Assembly: GCF_042650885.1 (NCBI RefSeq)
Contig: NZ_JBHSBU010000001.1
Span: 3,844,001-3,908,000, forward strand
Length of the DNA stretch: 64,000 nt
Reading direction: 5' to 3'
Source of the DNA: Chitinimonas_A lacunae
Lineage (GTDB): Bacteria; Pseudomonadota; Gammaproteobacteria; Burkholderiales; Chitinimonadaceae
Both the position numbers and the translations under genes were made by a program. This document shows positions 24,972 to 37,780 of this stretch, one piece after another; position 1 is the stretch's first letter, and each line of letters starts with the position of its first letter. The notes below the pieces were generated by a model. That model had not been told where the DNA came from and did not search any database. It saw nothing but the letters and a program-made list of their open reading frames with translations.

Positions 24972-26129
24972 ATGAGCGATTGTTCCGCGCTGTTCGCCCC
25001 CTTGCAGCAGGGATTGGCACGTCTGGAGCAGGAACGGCTCCGTCGCCGCCACCGGGTGGTCGATTCGGCCACCGGCCGTTTCGCCCTGGTCGAAGGTCGC
25101 CAGCTGCTCAATTTCTGCGCCAACGACTATCTGGGTCTTGCCACGGCCCCCGCGCTTGCCGGGGCTGCCCAGGTCGCGTTGAGCCGCTATGGCAGCGGCA
25201 GTGGCGCCTCTCATCTGGTGTGCGGTCATCTGCGTCCGCATCAGACGCTGGCTGAGCGGCTGGCGCAATTTCTCGGCCTGCCGGCCGCGTTGACCTTTGC
25301 CACCGGCTATCTGGCCAATCTGGCTGTCCCGACTGCGCTGCTCGGTCGTGGCGATGCGGTGTTCGCCGACCGACTCAACCATGCTTCGCTCAACGACGGC
25401 TGTCTGCTGAGCCGGGCCGATTTCGTGCGCTATCCACATAACGATCTGGACGCACTGGCACGCAGGCTGGAAGCCTCAAGCGCCCGGGTCAGGCTGATCG
25501 CGGTCGATGCGGTCTTCAGTATGGATGGCGATCTGGCCCCGCTTGACCGCTTGCTCGCCCTGGCCGAGCGCTACGATGCCTGGCTCTATCTCGACGATGC
25601 CCATGGTTTCGGCGTCCTGGGTCAGGGGCGCGGCAGCCTCGCCCACTGGGGTATCGCTTCGCCCCGGATCATCTATATGGCCACCTTGGGCAAGGCCGCC
25701 GGCTCGGCTGGTGCCGTGGTGGCGGGCGATCCGGTACTGATCGAATGGCTGCAAAACCGGGCCCGCAGCTATATCTATACCACCGCCGCTCCCCCAGCCG
25801 TGGCGGCCACCACGCTGGCCGCGCTCGATCTGATCGAGGCAGATTCATGGCGACGCGAGCAGCTCCGGCAGCATATCGAGCGGCTGCGCAGCGGGCTGGC
25901 CGGGACATGCTATCGATTGATGGACTCGACCACCCCGATCCAGCCGATCCTTCTGCCTGATAACGCCACCGCGCTGGCCCTGGCCGAGGCCCTGTTCGAG
26001 CGCGGTCTGTGGGTTGCGGCGATCCGCCCGCCCACCGTGCCGACCCCACGCTTGCGCATCACCCTGTCGGCTGCCCACGAAGCTGCTGACATCGACCGCC
26101 TGCTCGAGGCACTCAAGGATTTGCAATGA
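24972..26129 (+). CDS. bioF: 8-amino-7-oxononanoate synthase
   Basis: This 385-residue PLP enzyme condenses pimeloyl-ACP and L-alanine in biotin synthesis. Family marks are FCANDYLGLA, GSGSGASHLVCGH, the cofactor region LDDAHGFGVLG and the PLP lysine in YMATLGKAAGSAGA. The start at 24972 gives the usual N-terminus; the long upstream frame is unsupported, and the ribosome site is weak. The last codon overlaps bioH as ATGA, so the two are coupled. Confidence 0.95.
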   Translation: MSDCSALFAPLQQGLARLEQERLRRRHRVVDSATGRFALVEGRQLLNFCANDYLGLATAPALAGAAQVALSRYGSGSGASHLVCGHLRPHQTLAERLAQFLGLPAALTFATGYLANLAVPTALLGRGDAVFADRLNHASLNDGCLLSRADFVRYPHNDLDALARRLEASSARVRLIAVDAVFSMDGDLAPLDRLLALAERYDAWLYLDDAHGFGVLGQGRGSLAHWGIASPRIIYMATLGKAAGSAGAVVAGDPVLIEWLQNRARSYIYTTAAPPAVAATTLAALDLIEADSWRREQLRQHIERLRSGLAGTCYRLMDSTTPIQPILLPDNATALALAEALFERGLWVAAIRPPTVPTPRLRITLSAAHEAADIDRLLEALKDLQ

Positions 26130-26890
26130 CGATCCATATCGACAGCGACGGTCGCGGCGATGACCTGGTGCTGATCCACGGCTGGGGTATCCACGGCGGC
26201 GTCTGGCAAAGTGTGGCCGAACGGCTCGCCGAGGATTACTGCGTCCATCGGGTAGATCTGCCCGGCTGCGGCCACAGTCCGATGGTCGAGCCCTATACCC
26301 TGGCGGCCCTGGCGGCTGAACTGGCAGCGGCCTTTCCCCTGCCGGTCCATGTGCTGGGGTGGTCGCTTGGCGGCGCTGTTGGCGTCGAATGGGCACTGAG
26401 CCAGCCCGAACAGGTACGCTCGCTCACGCTGTGCGCGTCCTCACCCTGCTTTATGGAACGACCCGACTGGCCGCACGGCACCCCGCCGACCGTACTGGGT
26501 CAGTTCGCCAGCAGTCTTGCCGATGACTATGCCGCGACACTCGAGATGTTCCTCGGTCTGCAAGTGATGGGCAGCCGCGATGGCCGTGCGGTCCTGCGTG
26601 CCTTGCAAGGTCATCTGGAGGCCCGTCCGGCGCCAAGTCGCGCTGCCTTGTTCGAAGGACTCGCCATCCTGCGCCAGACCGATCTGCGCCCACGGATGGC
26701 TGGGCTGGTCTGCCCACTTCTGCTTCAATACGGCGACCGCGACCGGATGACCCCGCCGGCCGCTGGCCATTGGCTGGCTGAAGTCACCGGTGCTCAGCTG
26801 GTGCTGCATCAGGGAGCCGGCCATGCGCCGTTTATCTCGCACCAGCAGGCGTTTATCGAGACTCAGCGGGAATTTCTGGCGCGATGCTGA
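26126..26890 (+). CDS. bioH: pimeloyl-[ACP] methyl ester carboxylesterase
   Basis: This 254-residue alpha/beta hydrolase removes the methyl group from pimeloyl-ACP methyl ester, ending the pimelate part of biotin synthesis. The oxyanion region HGWGIHGGVW, the nucleophile elbow GWSLGG, the Asp in LLQYGDRDRMTP and the His in GAGHAPFISH are all in place. Pairing with bioF by a 4-bp overlap supports the name. bioC, which usually follows in this order, is not here: the gene is followed by a terminator. Confidence 0.93.
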   Translation: MTIHIDSDGRGDDLVLIHGWGIHGGVWQSVAERLAEDYCVHRVDLPGCGHSPMVEPYTLAALAAELAAAFPLPVHVLGWSLGGAVGVEWALSQPEQVRSLTLCASSPCFMERPDWPHGTPPTVLGQFASSLADDYAATLEMFLGLQVMGSRDGRAVLRALQGHLEARPAPSRAALFEGLAILRQTDLRPRMAGLVCPLLLQYGDRDRMTPPAAGHWLAEVTGAQLVLHQGAGHAPFISHQQAFIETQREFLARC

Positions 26891-26944
26891 GTGGACGTGT
26901 GGTCCCGTGGAGGCTTTGGAGAGAGGAAAAGAGGTATAGAAAAA

Positions 26945-26966
26945 AACAGGAAAAACGTCTGCTATA
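26945..26966 (-). repeat. degenerate dispersed motif, copy 11
   Basis: On the minus strand TAGCA (26960-26964) and TTTCC (26949-26953) are 11 bp apart, followed by a T-rich run. It lies about 75 bp behind the gpsA stop on the same strand. The weakest member of the family. Confidence 0.3.
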
Positions 26967-26993
26967 TATGGGGCGGAGTTTAAAAGAAAATGA

Positions 26994-27019
26994 AAAAAGC
27001 GCCATAAATGGCGCTTTTT
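26994..27019. terminator. bidirectional rho-independent terminator between bioH and gpsA
   Basis: A perfect 11-bp stem AAAAAGCGCCA/TGGCGCTTTTT with a TAAA loop serves both converging transcripts. Confidence 0.93.
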
Positions 27020-27039
27020 CTTGCGGAATGGCGTGATGA

Positions 27040-28029
27040 TCAGGCCGCTTCTTTCTTGCTTTCCCGTCCCATCAGGGCGGCTACGGTGTCCTGAGCACTG
27101 GTGCCTTCGAACAGCATCCGGCAGACCGCAGCGGTGATCGGCATCTCGACGCCGAGTTTCTCTGCCTGGCGCAGCACTTCACGGGCGGTATTGACCCCTT
27201 CGGCCACATGGCCGAGATTGGCCAGAATATCGTCGAGCGACTGACCTGTCGCCAACAGCAGACCGACCTTGCGGTTACGCGACAGATCGCCGGTACAGGT
27301 CAGCATCAGGTCACCCATGCCGGACAGACCGGTAAACGTCTCGGGCCGTGCACCGAGCGCGACGCCAAAACGGGTGATTTCCGCCAGACCCCGGGTGATC
27401 AGGGCGGCCCGGGCATTGTTGCCGAGCGCCAGACCGTCGCAGACACCGGTGGCGATTGCCATCACGTTCTTGACCGCACCGCCGATCTCGGCGCCGATCA
27501 CATCGCCGCTCGAATAGACGCGCAGTCGGCGCGAATGCAGTGCTGCGGCCATCTGGCGGGCAAAGGCTTCGTCCTCGGCTGCCAGGGTCAGTGCGGCTGG
27601 CAGCCCGGCGGCGACTTCCTGGGCAAAACTCGGACCGGTCAGAATGCCACGCGGCACATCGGCCGGCAGTTCGGCCGCCACCACCTGGTGTGCCAGCAAC
27701 ATGCTGCCCGCTTCGAGACCTTTACAGGCCCACAGCAGCGGCGCGCGCCGGCCAAGCCGGGCCAGCGCTTGCAGGGTAGGGCGCAGACCGGCGGTCGAGG
27801 TCACCACCAGGATCAGCTCGGCATCCTGAGTGGCGGCCGCCAGATCGTCGCTGATCGCCAGGGTATCGGGAAAACGTTGACCGGCCAGATAGCGCTCATT
27901 GCTGCGCTGCTCGCGCAGGGCGGCCATCTGGGTGGCATCGCGACCCCACAGCGTCACGGCGTGACGCTGGGCGAAACTCATGGCGAGCGCCGTGCCCCAG
28001 GCACCGGCGCCCAATACGGCAATCTTCAT
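27040..28029 (-). CDS. gpsA: glycerol-3-phosphate dehydrogenase [NAD(P)+]
   Basis: This 329-residue cytosolic enzyme reduces dihydroxyacetone phosphate to sn-glycerol-3-phosphate for phospholipid synthesis. The Rossmann motif is VLGAGAWGTALA; the family blocks are GILTGPSFAQEVAAGLPAA, the catalytic Lys in GAEIGGAVKNVMAIA, and TGLSGMGDLMLTC. Its ATG overlaps the stop of the SH3 gene as ATGA, placing it at the end of the grxC-secB-SH3-gpsA run. Confidence 0.97.
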   Translation of the reverse strand: MKIAVLGAGAWGTALAMSFAQRHAVTLWGRDATQMAALREQRSNERYLAGQRFPDTLAISDDLAAATQDAELILVVTSTAGLRPTLQALARLGRRAPLLWACKGLEAGSMLLAHQVVAAELPADVPRGILTGPSFAQEVAAGLPAALTLAAEDEAFARQMAAALHSRRLRVYSSGDVIGAEIGGAVKNVMAIATGVCDGLALGNNARAALITRGLAEITRFGVALGARPETFTGLSGMGDLMLTCTGDLSRNRKVGLLLATGQSLDDILANLGHVAEGVNTAREVLRQAEKLGVEMPITAAVCRMLFEGTSAQDTVAALMGRESKKEAA

Positions 28030-28487
28030 ACTCCCCATACCTCCTCGATCCGGGCATAACCGACGGCGCCGTCACGGTGCTTGACCTTGACCCAGCCGCT
28101 TTTGCCCGCCTCGATCAGCTCGAACACCACATTGCGTTCGGCATTGAACAGCAGCGCCGACTTGGCATCGGGCATGGCATGGACGCCGCATTTCTGCGCA
28201 GTCACCACCACGGTGCGGCGCGGCGACAGTGATGCCCGACTGACCCAGGCCAGTGCGCCGGACTGATCGCGTACGCGCAGCCAGTCCTTGTTGTCGATCA
28301 GCACTTCGACCGGATAGCCACGACTGACGACGAACAGCTTCTTGGCCTTATCCGACGGCGCGTCGTAAAAAACCGCGCCGTGTTCCGCCGCGGAGCGGAA
28401 TTCGAGCGCGGTCGCCGACAGCGCCGCCAGCGTCAGCATGGCGGCGGCGAAGCCCTTACTGAACGGTAGAGGGGGCTTCTTGGGCAT
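28026..28487 (-). CDS. periplasmic bacterial SH3-domain protein
   Basis: This 153-residue protein has a signal peptide (MPKKPPLPFSKGFAAAMLTLAALSATA) and two SH3-like beta domains: AAEHGAVFYDAPSDKAKKL through WLRVRDQSGALAWVSRASL, and AQKCGVHAMPDAKSALLF through WVKVKHRDGAVGYARIEEV. Bacterial SH3 domains often bind cell-wall components. Genes of this type between secB and gpsA are a recurring betaproteobacterial arrangement. It overlaps secB by 32 bp and gpsA by 4 bp, so translation is probably coupled. Exact role unknown. Confidence 0.85.
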   Translation of the reverse strand: MPKKPPLPFSKGFAAAMLTLAALSATALEFRSAAEHGAVFYDAPSDKAKKLFVVSRGYPVEVLIDNKDWLRVRDQSGALAWVSRASLSPRRTVVVTAQKCGVHAMPDAKSALLFNAERNVVFELIEAGKSGWVKVKHRDGAVGYARIEEVWGV

Positions 28488-28923
28488 TGGCTTGCTGCTG
28501 GGCTTGACGTTCGAGATACAGCGCCTCGAAGTTGATCGGGGCCAGGATCACCGGCGGGAAGCCGGCCCGGCTCACCACATCGGAAACCACTTCGCGGGCA
28601 TAGGGGAACAGGATATTGGGGCAGGCGACGCCGAGGATGGGCTCGAGGTCTTCGGCGGGCACATTGCGGATCTGGAAGATACCGGCTTGCGATACTTCAG
28701 CCAGGAATACGGTCTTGTCGCCGAGCTTGGCCTGGACCGTCACCACCAGCACGTTTTCGAAGATGCCGTCATCGATGGCCTGAGCCTCGGTACGGATCTG
28801 CATATCGATTTCGGGCTGTTCGCGCTCGAGGAAGATTTGCGGCGCGTTCGGCAGTTCGAGCGACAGGTCTTTGACATAGAGCTTTTCGATCGAAAATACC
28901 GGTTGCGCTTGTTGATCGCTCAT
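28456..28923 (-). CDS. secB: protein-export chaperone SecB
   Basis: This 155-residue tetrameric chaperone keeps preproteins unfolded and delivers them to SecA. Characteristic segments are FSIEKLYVKDLSLELPNAP, LAEVSQAGIFQI, GVACPNILFPYAREVVSDV and the SecA-interacting AGFPPVILAPINF. Full length with the usual Gln-rich tail. It lies 86 bp behind grxC on the same strand. Confidence 0.97.
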   Translation of the reverse strand: MSDQQAQPVFSIEKLYVKDLSLELPNAPQIFLEREQPEIDMQIRTEAQAIDDGIFENVLVVTVQAKLGDKTVFLAEVSQAGIFQIRNVPAEDLEPILGVACPNILFPYAREVVSDVVSRAGFPPVILAPINFEALYLERQAQQQANAQEAPSTVQ

Positions 28924-29009
28924 GGCGACTCCTGAGGTAAAAGGTTGGATATATATAAGGCAGGCGAGGCGGAATGATCGCAGATTCGCCAGTCAGAGGC
29001 CACCGCCGT

Positions 29010-29270
29010 TCAGCGACCTAGCAGGGGGTCGAGCTTGCCGGCATGGTCGAGCGCGGCGAGGTCGTCAAAACCGCCGACATGGTAATCATCTATATATATC
29101 TGCGGCACGGTACGACGACCGGTACGGCTCATCATCTCCTGCCGACGCTCAGGGTCAAGGTCGACCCGGACCTTTTCGATCGCATCACCCACTCCCTTAG
29201 CCTTCAGTAACTGCTCGGCGCGGATGCAATACGGGCAGACAGCGGTGCTGTACATCAAAATCTTAGGCAT
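29010..29270 (-). CDS. grxC: glutaredoxin 3
   Basis: This 86-residue glutathione-dependent thiol reductase has the CPYC active site (YSTAVCPYCIRAEQLL), the conserved TVPQIYIDDYHVGGFDDLAAL block with the cis-Pro, and class I length. The ATG at 29270 follows GGAG at good spacing. It is first in the grxC-secB-SH3-gpsA order, matching many proteobacteria in which grxC precedes secB. Confidence 0.96.
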   Translation of the reverse strand: MPKILMYSTAVCPYCIRAEQLLKAKGVGDAIEKVRVDLDPERRQEMMSRTGRRTVPQIYIDDYHVGGFDDLAALDHAGKLDPLLGR

Positions 29271-29282
29271 CTGGAACTCCAC

Positions 29283-29680
29283 AAGTAGCCGACAGCAGAG
29301 GACGGCGAGGAGTTTTATAGATGGAGACGAATGGCCGGGGTTTCAATCGGCGTGGAACAGCAGAAAAAGATCGAGTTGCTGATCTTTGTGAATCAACGAC
29401 TTATGCAATTCGTGCGAAAAAGAATGTGACAGAGTGTTGACGGTGGGGCGGGGAGGTCGTATAGTTCGCCTCCTCTGCTGCTGACGCAGCGAAAAACGAA
29501 GCGAAACGCAAGACGTTAGCGGAGTTTTCGCGGCGAGGCAAGCGAAACGTTCTTTAACAAAATACAGCCGATAGGCGTAGGCGCTTGATGTAGGTTCAAG
29601 TGCTTATGCAATAAAGATCGAAGTCGTTCTTTTGGACGGTTTTGAATCTTGCGCAAAGCCAAGCAGTAAATTGCAGAGAT
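29283..29680 (+). promoter_or_regulatory. rRNA operon promoter and leader
   Basis: TTGACG (29437-29442), a 17-bp spacer and TATAGT (29460-29465) form a near-consensus sigma-70 promoter. The leader carries a boxA-like element GTTCTTTAACAA (29549-29560), which recruits the NusB/NusE antitermination complex. The grxC promoter should lie in the leftmost part of this divergent region. Confidence 0.85.
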
Positions 29681-31220
<1,540 letters not shown>

Positions 31221-31281
31221 GAGAATGCCTGCATTAAGCGTCTACACCTATCGGCTGTGAGTTGTTGAGAGTACGAGAACT

Positions 31282-31358
31282 GGGTCAGTAGCTCAGTCGG
31301 TTAGAGCACCGTCTTGATAAGGCGGGGGTCATAGGTTCGATTCCTATCTGACCCACCA
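31282..31358 (+). tRNA. tRNA-Ile (GAU)
   Basis: 77 nt with GGGTCAG/CTGACCC acceptor arms, D-loop AGCTCAGTCGGTTAGAGC, anticodon loop CTTGATAA (GAT) and T-loop GGTTCGATTCC, ending in ACCA encoded in the DNA. Confidence 0.98.
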
Positions 31359-31372
31359 GTGTTTTACGGACT

Positions 31373-31448
31373 GGGGGCATAGCTCAGTTGGGAGAGCATC
31401 TGCTTTGCAAGCAGAGGGTCGTCGGTTCGATCCCGTCTGCCTCCACCA
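31373..31448 (+). tRNA. tRNA-Ala (UGC)
   Basis: 76 nt with acceptor GGGGGCA/TGCCTCC (one G-U), D-loop AGCTCAGTTGGGAGAGC, anticodon loop TTTGCAA (TGC), T-loop GGTTCGATCCC and an encoded CCA end. Standard partner of tRNA-Ile in the 16S-23S spacer. Confidence 0.98.
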
Positions 31449-31686
31449 GTGACGAGACTAAACAAGAGTCGTTGGACGAGTGAATTGTTCGTCGATTGTT
31501 GTTTGGCTTCTGAAGCTGAACAGATAAGTTCTGTACTTGATCTTTAACAAAGAGAAGAAGTAACCAATGCGAGTCGAGAGACTCAATTGGGATGATTGTA
31601 TCGCTGATTCAATGAAGTCGAGTTGAATCAGATAATCGCAAACACCGAACGCCGCAGACGCTGGAAACAGACGTCTTCGGTTATAG
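31449..31686 (+). promoter_or_regulatory. 16S-23S spacer with second boxA-like element
   Basis: The spacer after tRNA-Ala contains TGATCTTTAACAA (31538-31550), a second boxA-like antitermination signal ahead of 23S. Flanking complementary stretches probably form the RNase III processing stem. Confidence 0.65.
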
Positions 31687-34571
<2,885 letters not shown>

Positions 34572-34705
34572 ATAACCCAAGACGCTGTGTGCGTCGGGTG
34601 CGATCGATCGATCATCCCTACCTATTGGTTACTTCTTCTGTGCGCTGTGACTACACAGCGCATCCATACCGGGTGGCGCCTTGTGGCGACGCCCGTAATC
34701 GTTAA

Positions 34706-34820
34706 TGCCTGGCGGCCTTAGCGCGTTGGTACCACGCCTTCCCATCTCGAACAGGACCGTGAAACGACGTTGCGCCGATGATAGTGCGGATCCCCGTGTG
34801 AAAGTAGGGCACCGCCAGGC
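34706..34820 (+). rRNA. rrf: 5S ribosomal RNA
   Basis: About 115 nt: TGCCTGGCGGCC at the 5' end pairs with the 3' CACCGCCAGGC; the internal CCATCTCGAACAGGACCGTG and GTGCGGATCCCCGTGTGAAAG match bacterial 5S. Confidence 0.96.
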
Positions 34821-34829
34821 TACCTCCTC

Positions 34830-34860
34830 AAAACCCCAGCTCCATGAGCTGGGGTTTTTG
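34830..34860 (+). terminator. rRNA operon terminator
   Basis: The 12-bp stem AAACCCCAGCTC...GAGCTGGGGTTT with a small loop is followed by T5GT5. It is 10 bp behind 5S. Confidence 0.95.
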
Positions 34861-35053
34861 TTTTTGCACTTTGCTTTCTCTCTTCGCAGCCTTTCCTGGC
34901 ACTTCCCGGTCAAAACCGAATAAACTTTTGGAATCGTTCCAGCCTTGCCTCCTACTCCTTGCTGGAGTCCCTTCATACAGGCGTGGCGTCACGAACCTGT
35001 CCATATCCTTCCGCTATGCTGTTAGCCGGAATTCTGATCGGGAGACTAGCATC

Positions 35054-36400
35054 ATGCTGTATCCGGAACTCTTCGCTGCCCTGGAAAAAGCGCGCTGGAA
35101 TATGCAGAACGACATTCCCTGGGCCAGCTTCGACGCCACTCGTCTGAGCGACGAGCAGGCTCAGACTGTCAAATTCAACGCCATCACCGAATGGGCTGCT
35201 CTGCCCGCTACCGAGATGTTTCTACGTGACAACCACGAAGACAGCGACTTCTCGGCCTTTATGTCGATCTGGTTCTACGAGGAACAGAAGCACTCGCTGG
35301 TTCTGATGGAATATCTGCGCCGTTTCCGCCCCGACCTCGTGCCTTCTGAAGACGAGCTCCACGCCGTCCGTTTCGAATTCGACCCGGCGCCTGCGTTGGA
35401 AACCCTGATGCTGCACTTCTGCGGCGAAGTCCGGCTGACCCAGTGGTATCGCCGCGCTGCCGAATGGCATACCGAACCGGTAATCAAACATATCTACAAG
35501 ACGCTGTCGCAGGACGAAGCCCGTCATGGCGGGGCTTATCTGAAATATATGAAAAGGGCGATCGAGCGCTGCGGCGATCGGGCCAAGCTTGCCTTTGCCA
35601 AGATCGGTGTGCTGATGGCCTCGAGCCAACGTAGCGGCAAGCCATTGCATCCGACCAATCTGCACGTCAACGTATCGTTGTTCCCCAACGATACCGTGCA
35701 AAGCCGACTTCCTGATCCGAACTGGCTGGAACGCTGGCTCGACGTACAGATCCGCTTTGACCGCGACTGGGAAGCCCGGGTGGTCGGCGGCATCTTGCGT
35801 AATCTATCGGGTCTGTTCGATCGGACTTTCGAGACCGCCGGCCAACTCAATCAATACCGTAAGGAACTGCAGCGTCAATTGAGCGGCTCGCTGCCCGCCG
35901 AAACTATGGACTATTCTCCTCCCGATTTCGAAGCCAAACTCTGTCCACCTGAGCGTCTGGCCGAGCGCCTGGGCACGCTGCCGCGGCCGCTGGTGTTTAC
36001 CAACGGTTGTTTCGATATCCTCCATCGAGGCCATGTCACTTATCTGGCCCAGGCACGCACCTTGGGGGCTGGCTTGGTGGTGGCGCTCAATACCGATGCC
36101 TCGGTCAAGCGCCAAGGCAAAGGCGATGATCGGCCGATCAATCCGCTATCCCACCGTGCAGCGGTCATTGCCGCCTTGCAAGCGGTCGATCTGGTCACCT
36201 GGTTTGACAGCGATACTCCGCTCGAACTGATCTTGCAGGTCGAGCCCGATGTACTGGTCAAAGGGGGCGACTGGACACCCGACCGCATTGTCGGCAGCCG
36301 CGAAGTGCTGGCGCGTGGCGGCTCGGTCCACTCGATTCCCTTCCTGTTCGATACGTCCACTACTGCCACGCTGCGGCGCATCCGCAGCGCCGAGTCTTGA
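35054..36400 (+). CDS. fusion of ferritin-like di-iron domain and RfaE2-type heptose-phosphate nucleotidyltransferase
   Basis: A single 448-residue frame joins two domains. Residues about 1-290 are an all-helical ferritin-like di-iron domain with likely ligands E77 and H80 (EEQKH, 76-80), E125 (CGEVRL) and E155/H158 (DEARH, 154-158), the pattern of desaturase/oxygenase-like ferritins. Residues about 310-448 are a cytidylyltransferase-fold domain like RfaE2/HldE-C: LVFTNGCFDILHRGHVTYL with the HxGH motif, NTDASVKRQGKGDDRPIN, DVLVKGGDW and the tail TSTTATLRRIR. RfaE2 adds a nucleotide to D-glycero-beta-D-manno-heptose 1-phosphate for LPS core heptose. The start at 35054 is backed by GGAGACT. 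It couples to the MscS gene through TGATG. What the di-iron half does is unknown. The frame is unbroken, so this is a true fusion, not a sequencing join as far as can be seen. Confidence 0.9.
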   Translation: MLYPELFAALEKARWNMQNDIPWASFDATRLSDEQAQTVKFNAITEWAALPATEMFLRDNHEDSDFSAFMSIWFYEEQKHSLVLMEYLRRFRPDLVPSEDELHAVRFEFDPAPALETLMLHFCGEVRLTQWYRRAAEWHTEPVIKHIYKTLSQDEARHGGAYLKYMKRAIERCGDRAKLAFAKIGVLMASSQRSGKPLHPTNLHVNVSLFPNDTVQSRLPDPNWLERWLDVQIRFDRDWEARVVGGILRNLSGLFDRTFETAGQLNQYRKELQRQLSGSLPAETMDYSPPDFEAKLCPPERLAERLGTLPRPLVFTNGCFDILHRGHVTYLAQARTLGAGLVVALNTDASVKRQGKGDDRPINPLSHRAAVIAALQAVDLVTWFDSDTPLELILQVEPDVLVKGGDWTPDRIVGSREVLARGGSVHSIPFLFDTSTTATLRRIRSAES

Positions 36401-37701
36401 TGAAGCCGCTGCCTTCCACTCCGCTCTACGAATTTCTCAACGATTTCCAAACCCTGACCGAACCCGCCTTTCTGCTCCAGTTGGGCTGGCTTGGTCTTGC
36501 CATTGCCTTGGGCTGGGGCCTCAGCCGTCTACTGCGGCCCCGGCTGAACCAGAGTCAGGGCCTGGGCCGCTGGCGGCTCGGTTCGCAAGGAATGGTACGG
36601 GTATTGTCGCCATTGCTGTGCTGGCTGACGGTCGAACTGGTGATCATCGGTTGGCGCCAACAGCACAGTGTCAGCCTGCTGACCCTGGCCGCCAGTCTGC
36701 TTTCTGCAATGGTTCTGGTGCAGGTGGCGGTCTATCTGTTCAACGAGACCTTTATCCAGGGCAACTGGTCGCGTCAGCGCCAACGCACCGTAGCCATGCT
36801 GATCTGGGCAGGTTTTGCGCTATATATCACGGGTGTCTGGCCAGAAATCCGCGTTGTGCTGGAAAGCATTGCCTTCCCGCTCGGTCGCCAGCGTATCTCG
36901 CTGCTGCTGATCTTGCAGGGACTGTTGTCGGTGGCGACCACCCTGTTGCTGGCCATGTGGCTGGGACGGCAACTGGAAAAGCGGGTCATGGCCGCTCAGA
37001 GCCTCGACCTCAGTCTGCGGGTGGTGTTTACCAAGATCGTGCGCACCGCCTTGATGGTCCTTGCGGTGCTGGTAGCGCTACCGCTGGTCGGAATAGACCT
37101 GACCGTGCTGTCGGTCTTCGGCGGCGCGCTAGGGGTAGGACTGGGCTTTGGCTTACAGAAGATCGCCAGCAACTACGTTTCCGGCTTCATCATTCTGCTC
37201 GATCGCTCGGTGCGAATCGGCGACCTGGTCAATGTCAGTGATCGCCAGGGCATTATCTCGGCGATCACTGCCCGCTATGTGGTACTGAAGGCGACTGACG
37301 GAACCGAGGCGATTATCCCCAATGAGACCTTGATCACCTCGACCGTGCTCAATCTATCATTCAGTGATAAGACGCTGCGCCTGGCATTGCCTGTGCAGAT
37401 CGCCTATGGCAGCGATATCGAGCAGGCAATGGCTTTGCTGTTGGCGGTGACCGAAGGGGAAGACCGGATTCTGGCTGAGCCCGCCCCGCAGGTCTTCCTG
37501 CGTGGCTTTGCGGAAAGCGGGATCGACCTTGAGCTTGGACTATGGGTCAAAGATGCCGATCAAGGCACGCTGGGCTTGCGCTCGGCGCTCAATCTGAAGA
37601 TCTGGCGCAGTTTTGCCGCCCATGGCATCGAGATGCCATGCCCGCGCCGCGATGTGCGGGTACTGAGCGGAACGGCTGAGATGGGTGCAGATCGAAACTA
37701 A
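36400..37701 (+). CDS. MscS-family mechanosensitive ion channel
   Basis: This 433-residue inner-membrane channel has four to five N-terminal hydrophobic segments followed by the conserved MscS pore and beta domain: GGALGVGLGFGLQKIASNYVSG is the Gly/Ala-rich pore helix (TM3), then IILLDRSVRIGDLV and the middle beta domain ITARYVVLKATDGTEAIIPNE. Such channels release solutes during hypo-osmotic shock. The ATG overlaps the stop of the upstream fusion gene (TGATG), so translation is coupled. An in-frame TTG one codon earlier is less likely. Confidence 0.93.
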   Translation: MKPLPSTPLYEFLNDFQTLTEPAFLLQLGWLGLAIALGWGLSRLLRPRLNQSQGLGRWRLGSQGMVRVLSPLLCWLTVELVIIGWRQQHSVSLLTLAASLLSAMVLVQVAVYLFNETFIQGNWSRQRQRTVAMLIWAGFALYITGVWPEIRVVLESIAFPLGRQRISLLLILQGLLSVATTLLLAMWLGRQLEKRVMAAQSLDLSLRVVFTKIVRTALMVLAVLVALPLVGIDLTVLSVFGGALGVGLGFGLQKIASNYVSGFIILLDRSVRIGDLVNVSDRQGIISAITARYVVLKATDGTEAIIPNETLITSTVLNLSFSDKTLRLALPVQIAYGSDIEQAMALLLAVTEGEDRILAEPAPQVFLRGFAESGIDLELGLWVKDADQGTLGLRSALNLKIWRSFAAHGIEMPCPRRDVRVLSGTAEMGADRN

Positions 37702-37780
37702 GCATTGCGACCCTCGTTCTAATCAAGGGTAGAATATTTGCTCTTCTTGTTTTGCCTCACTTTTTAAGGAAACGCGCATC

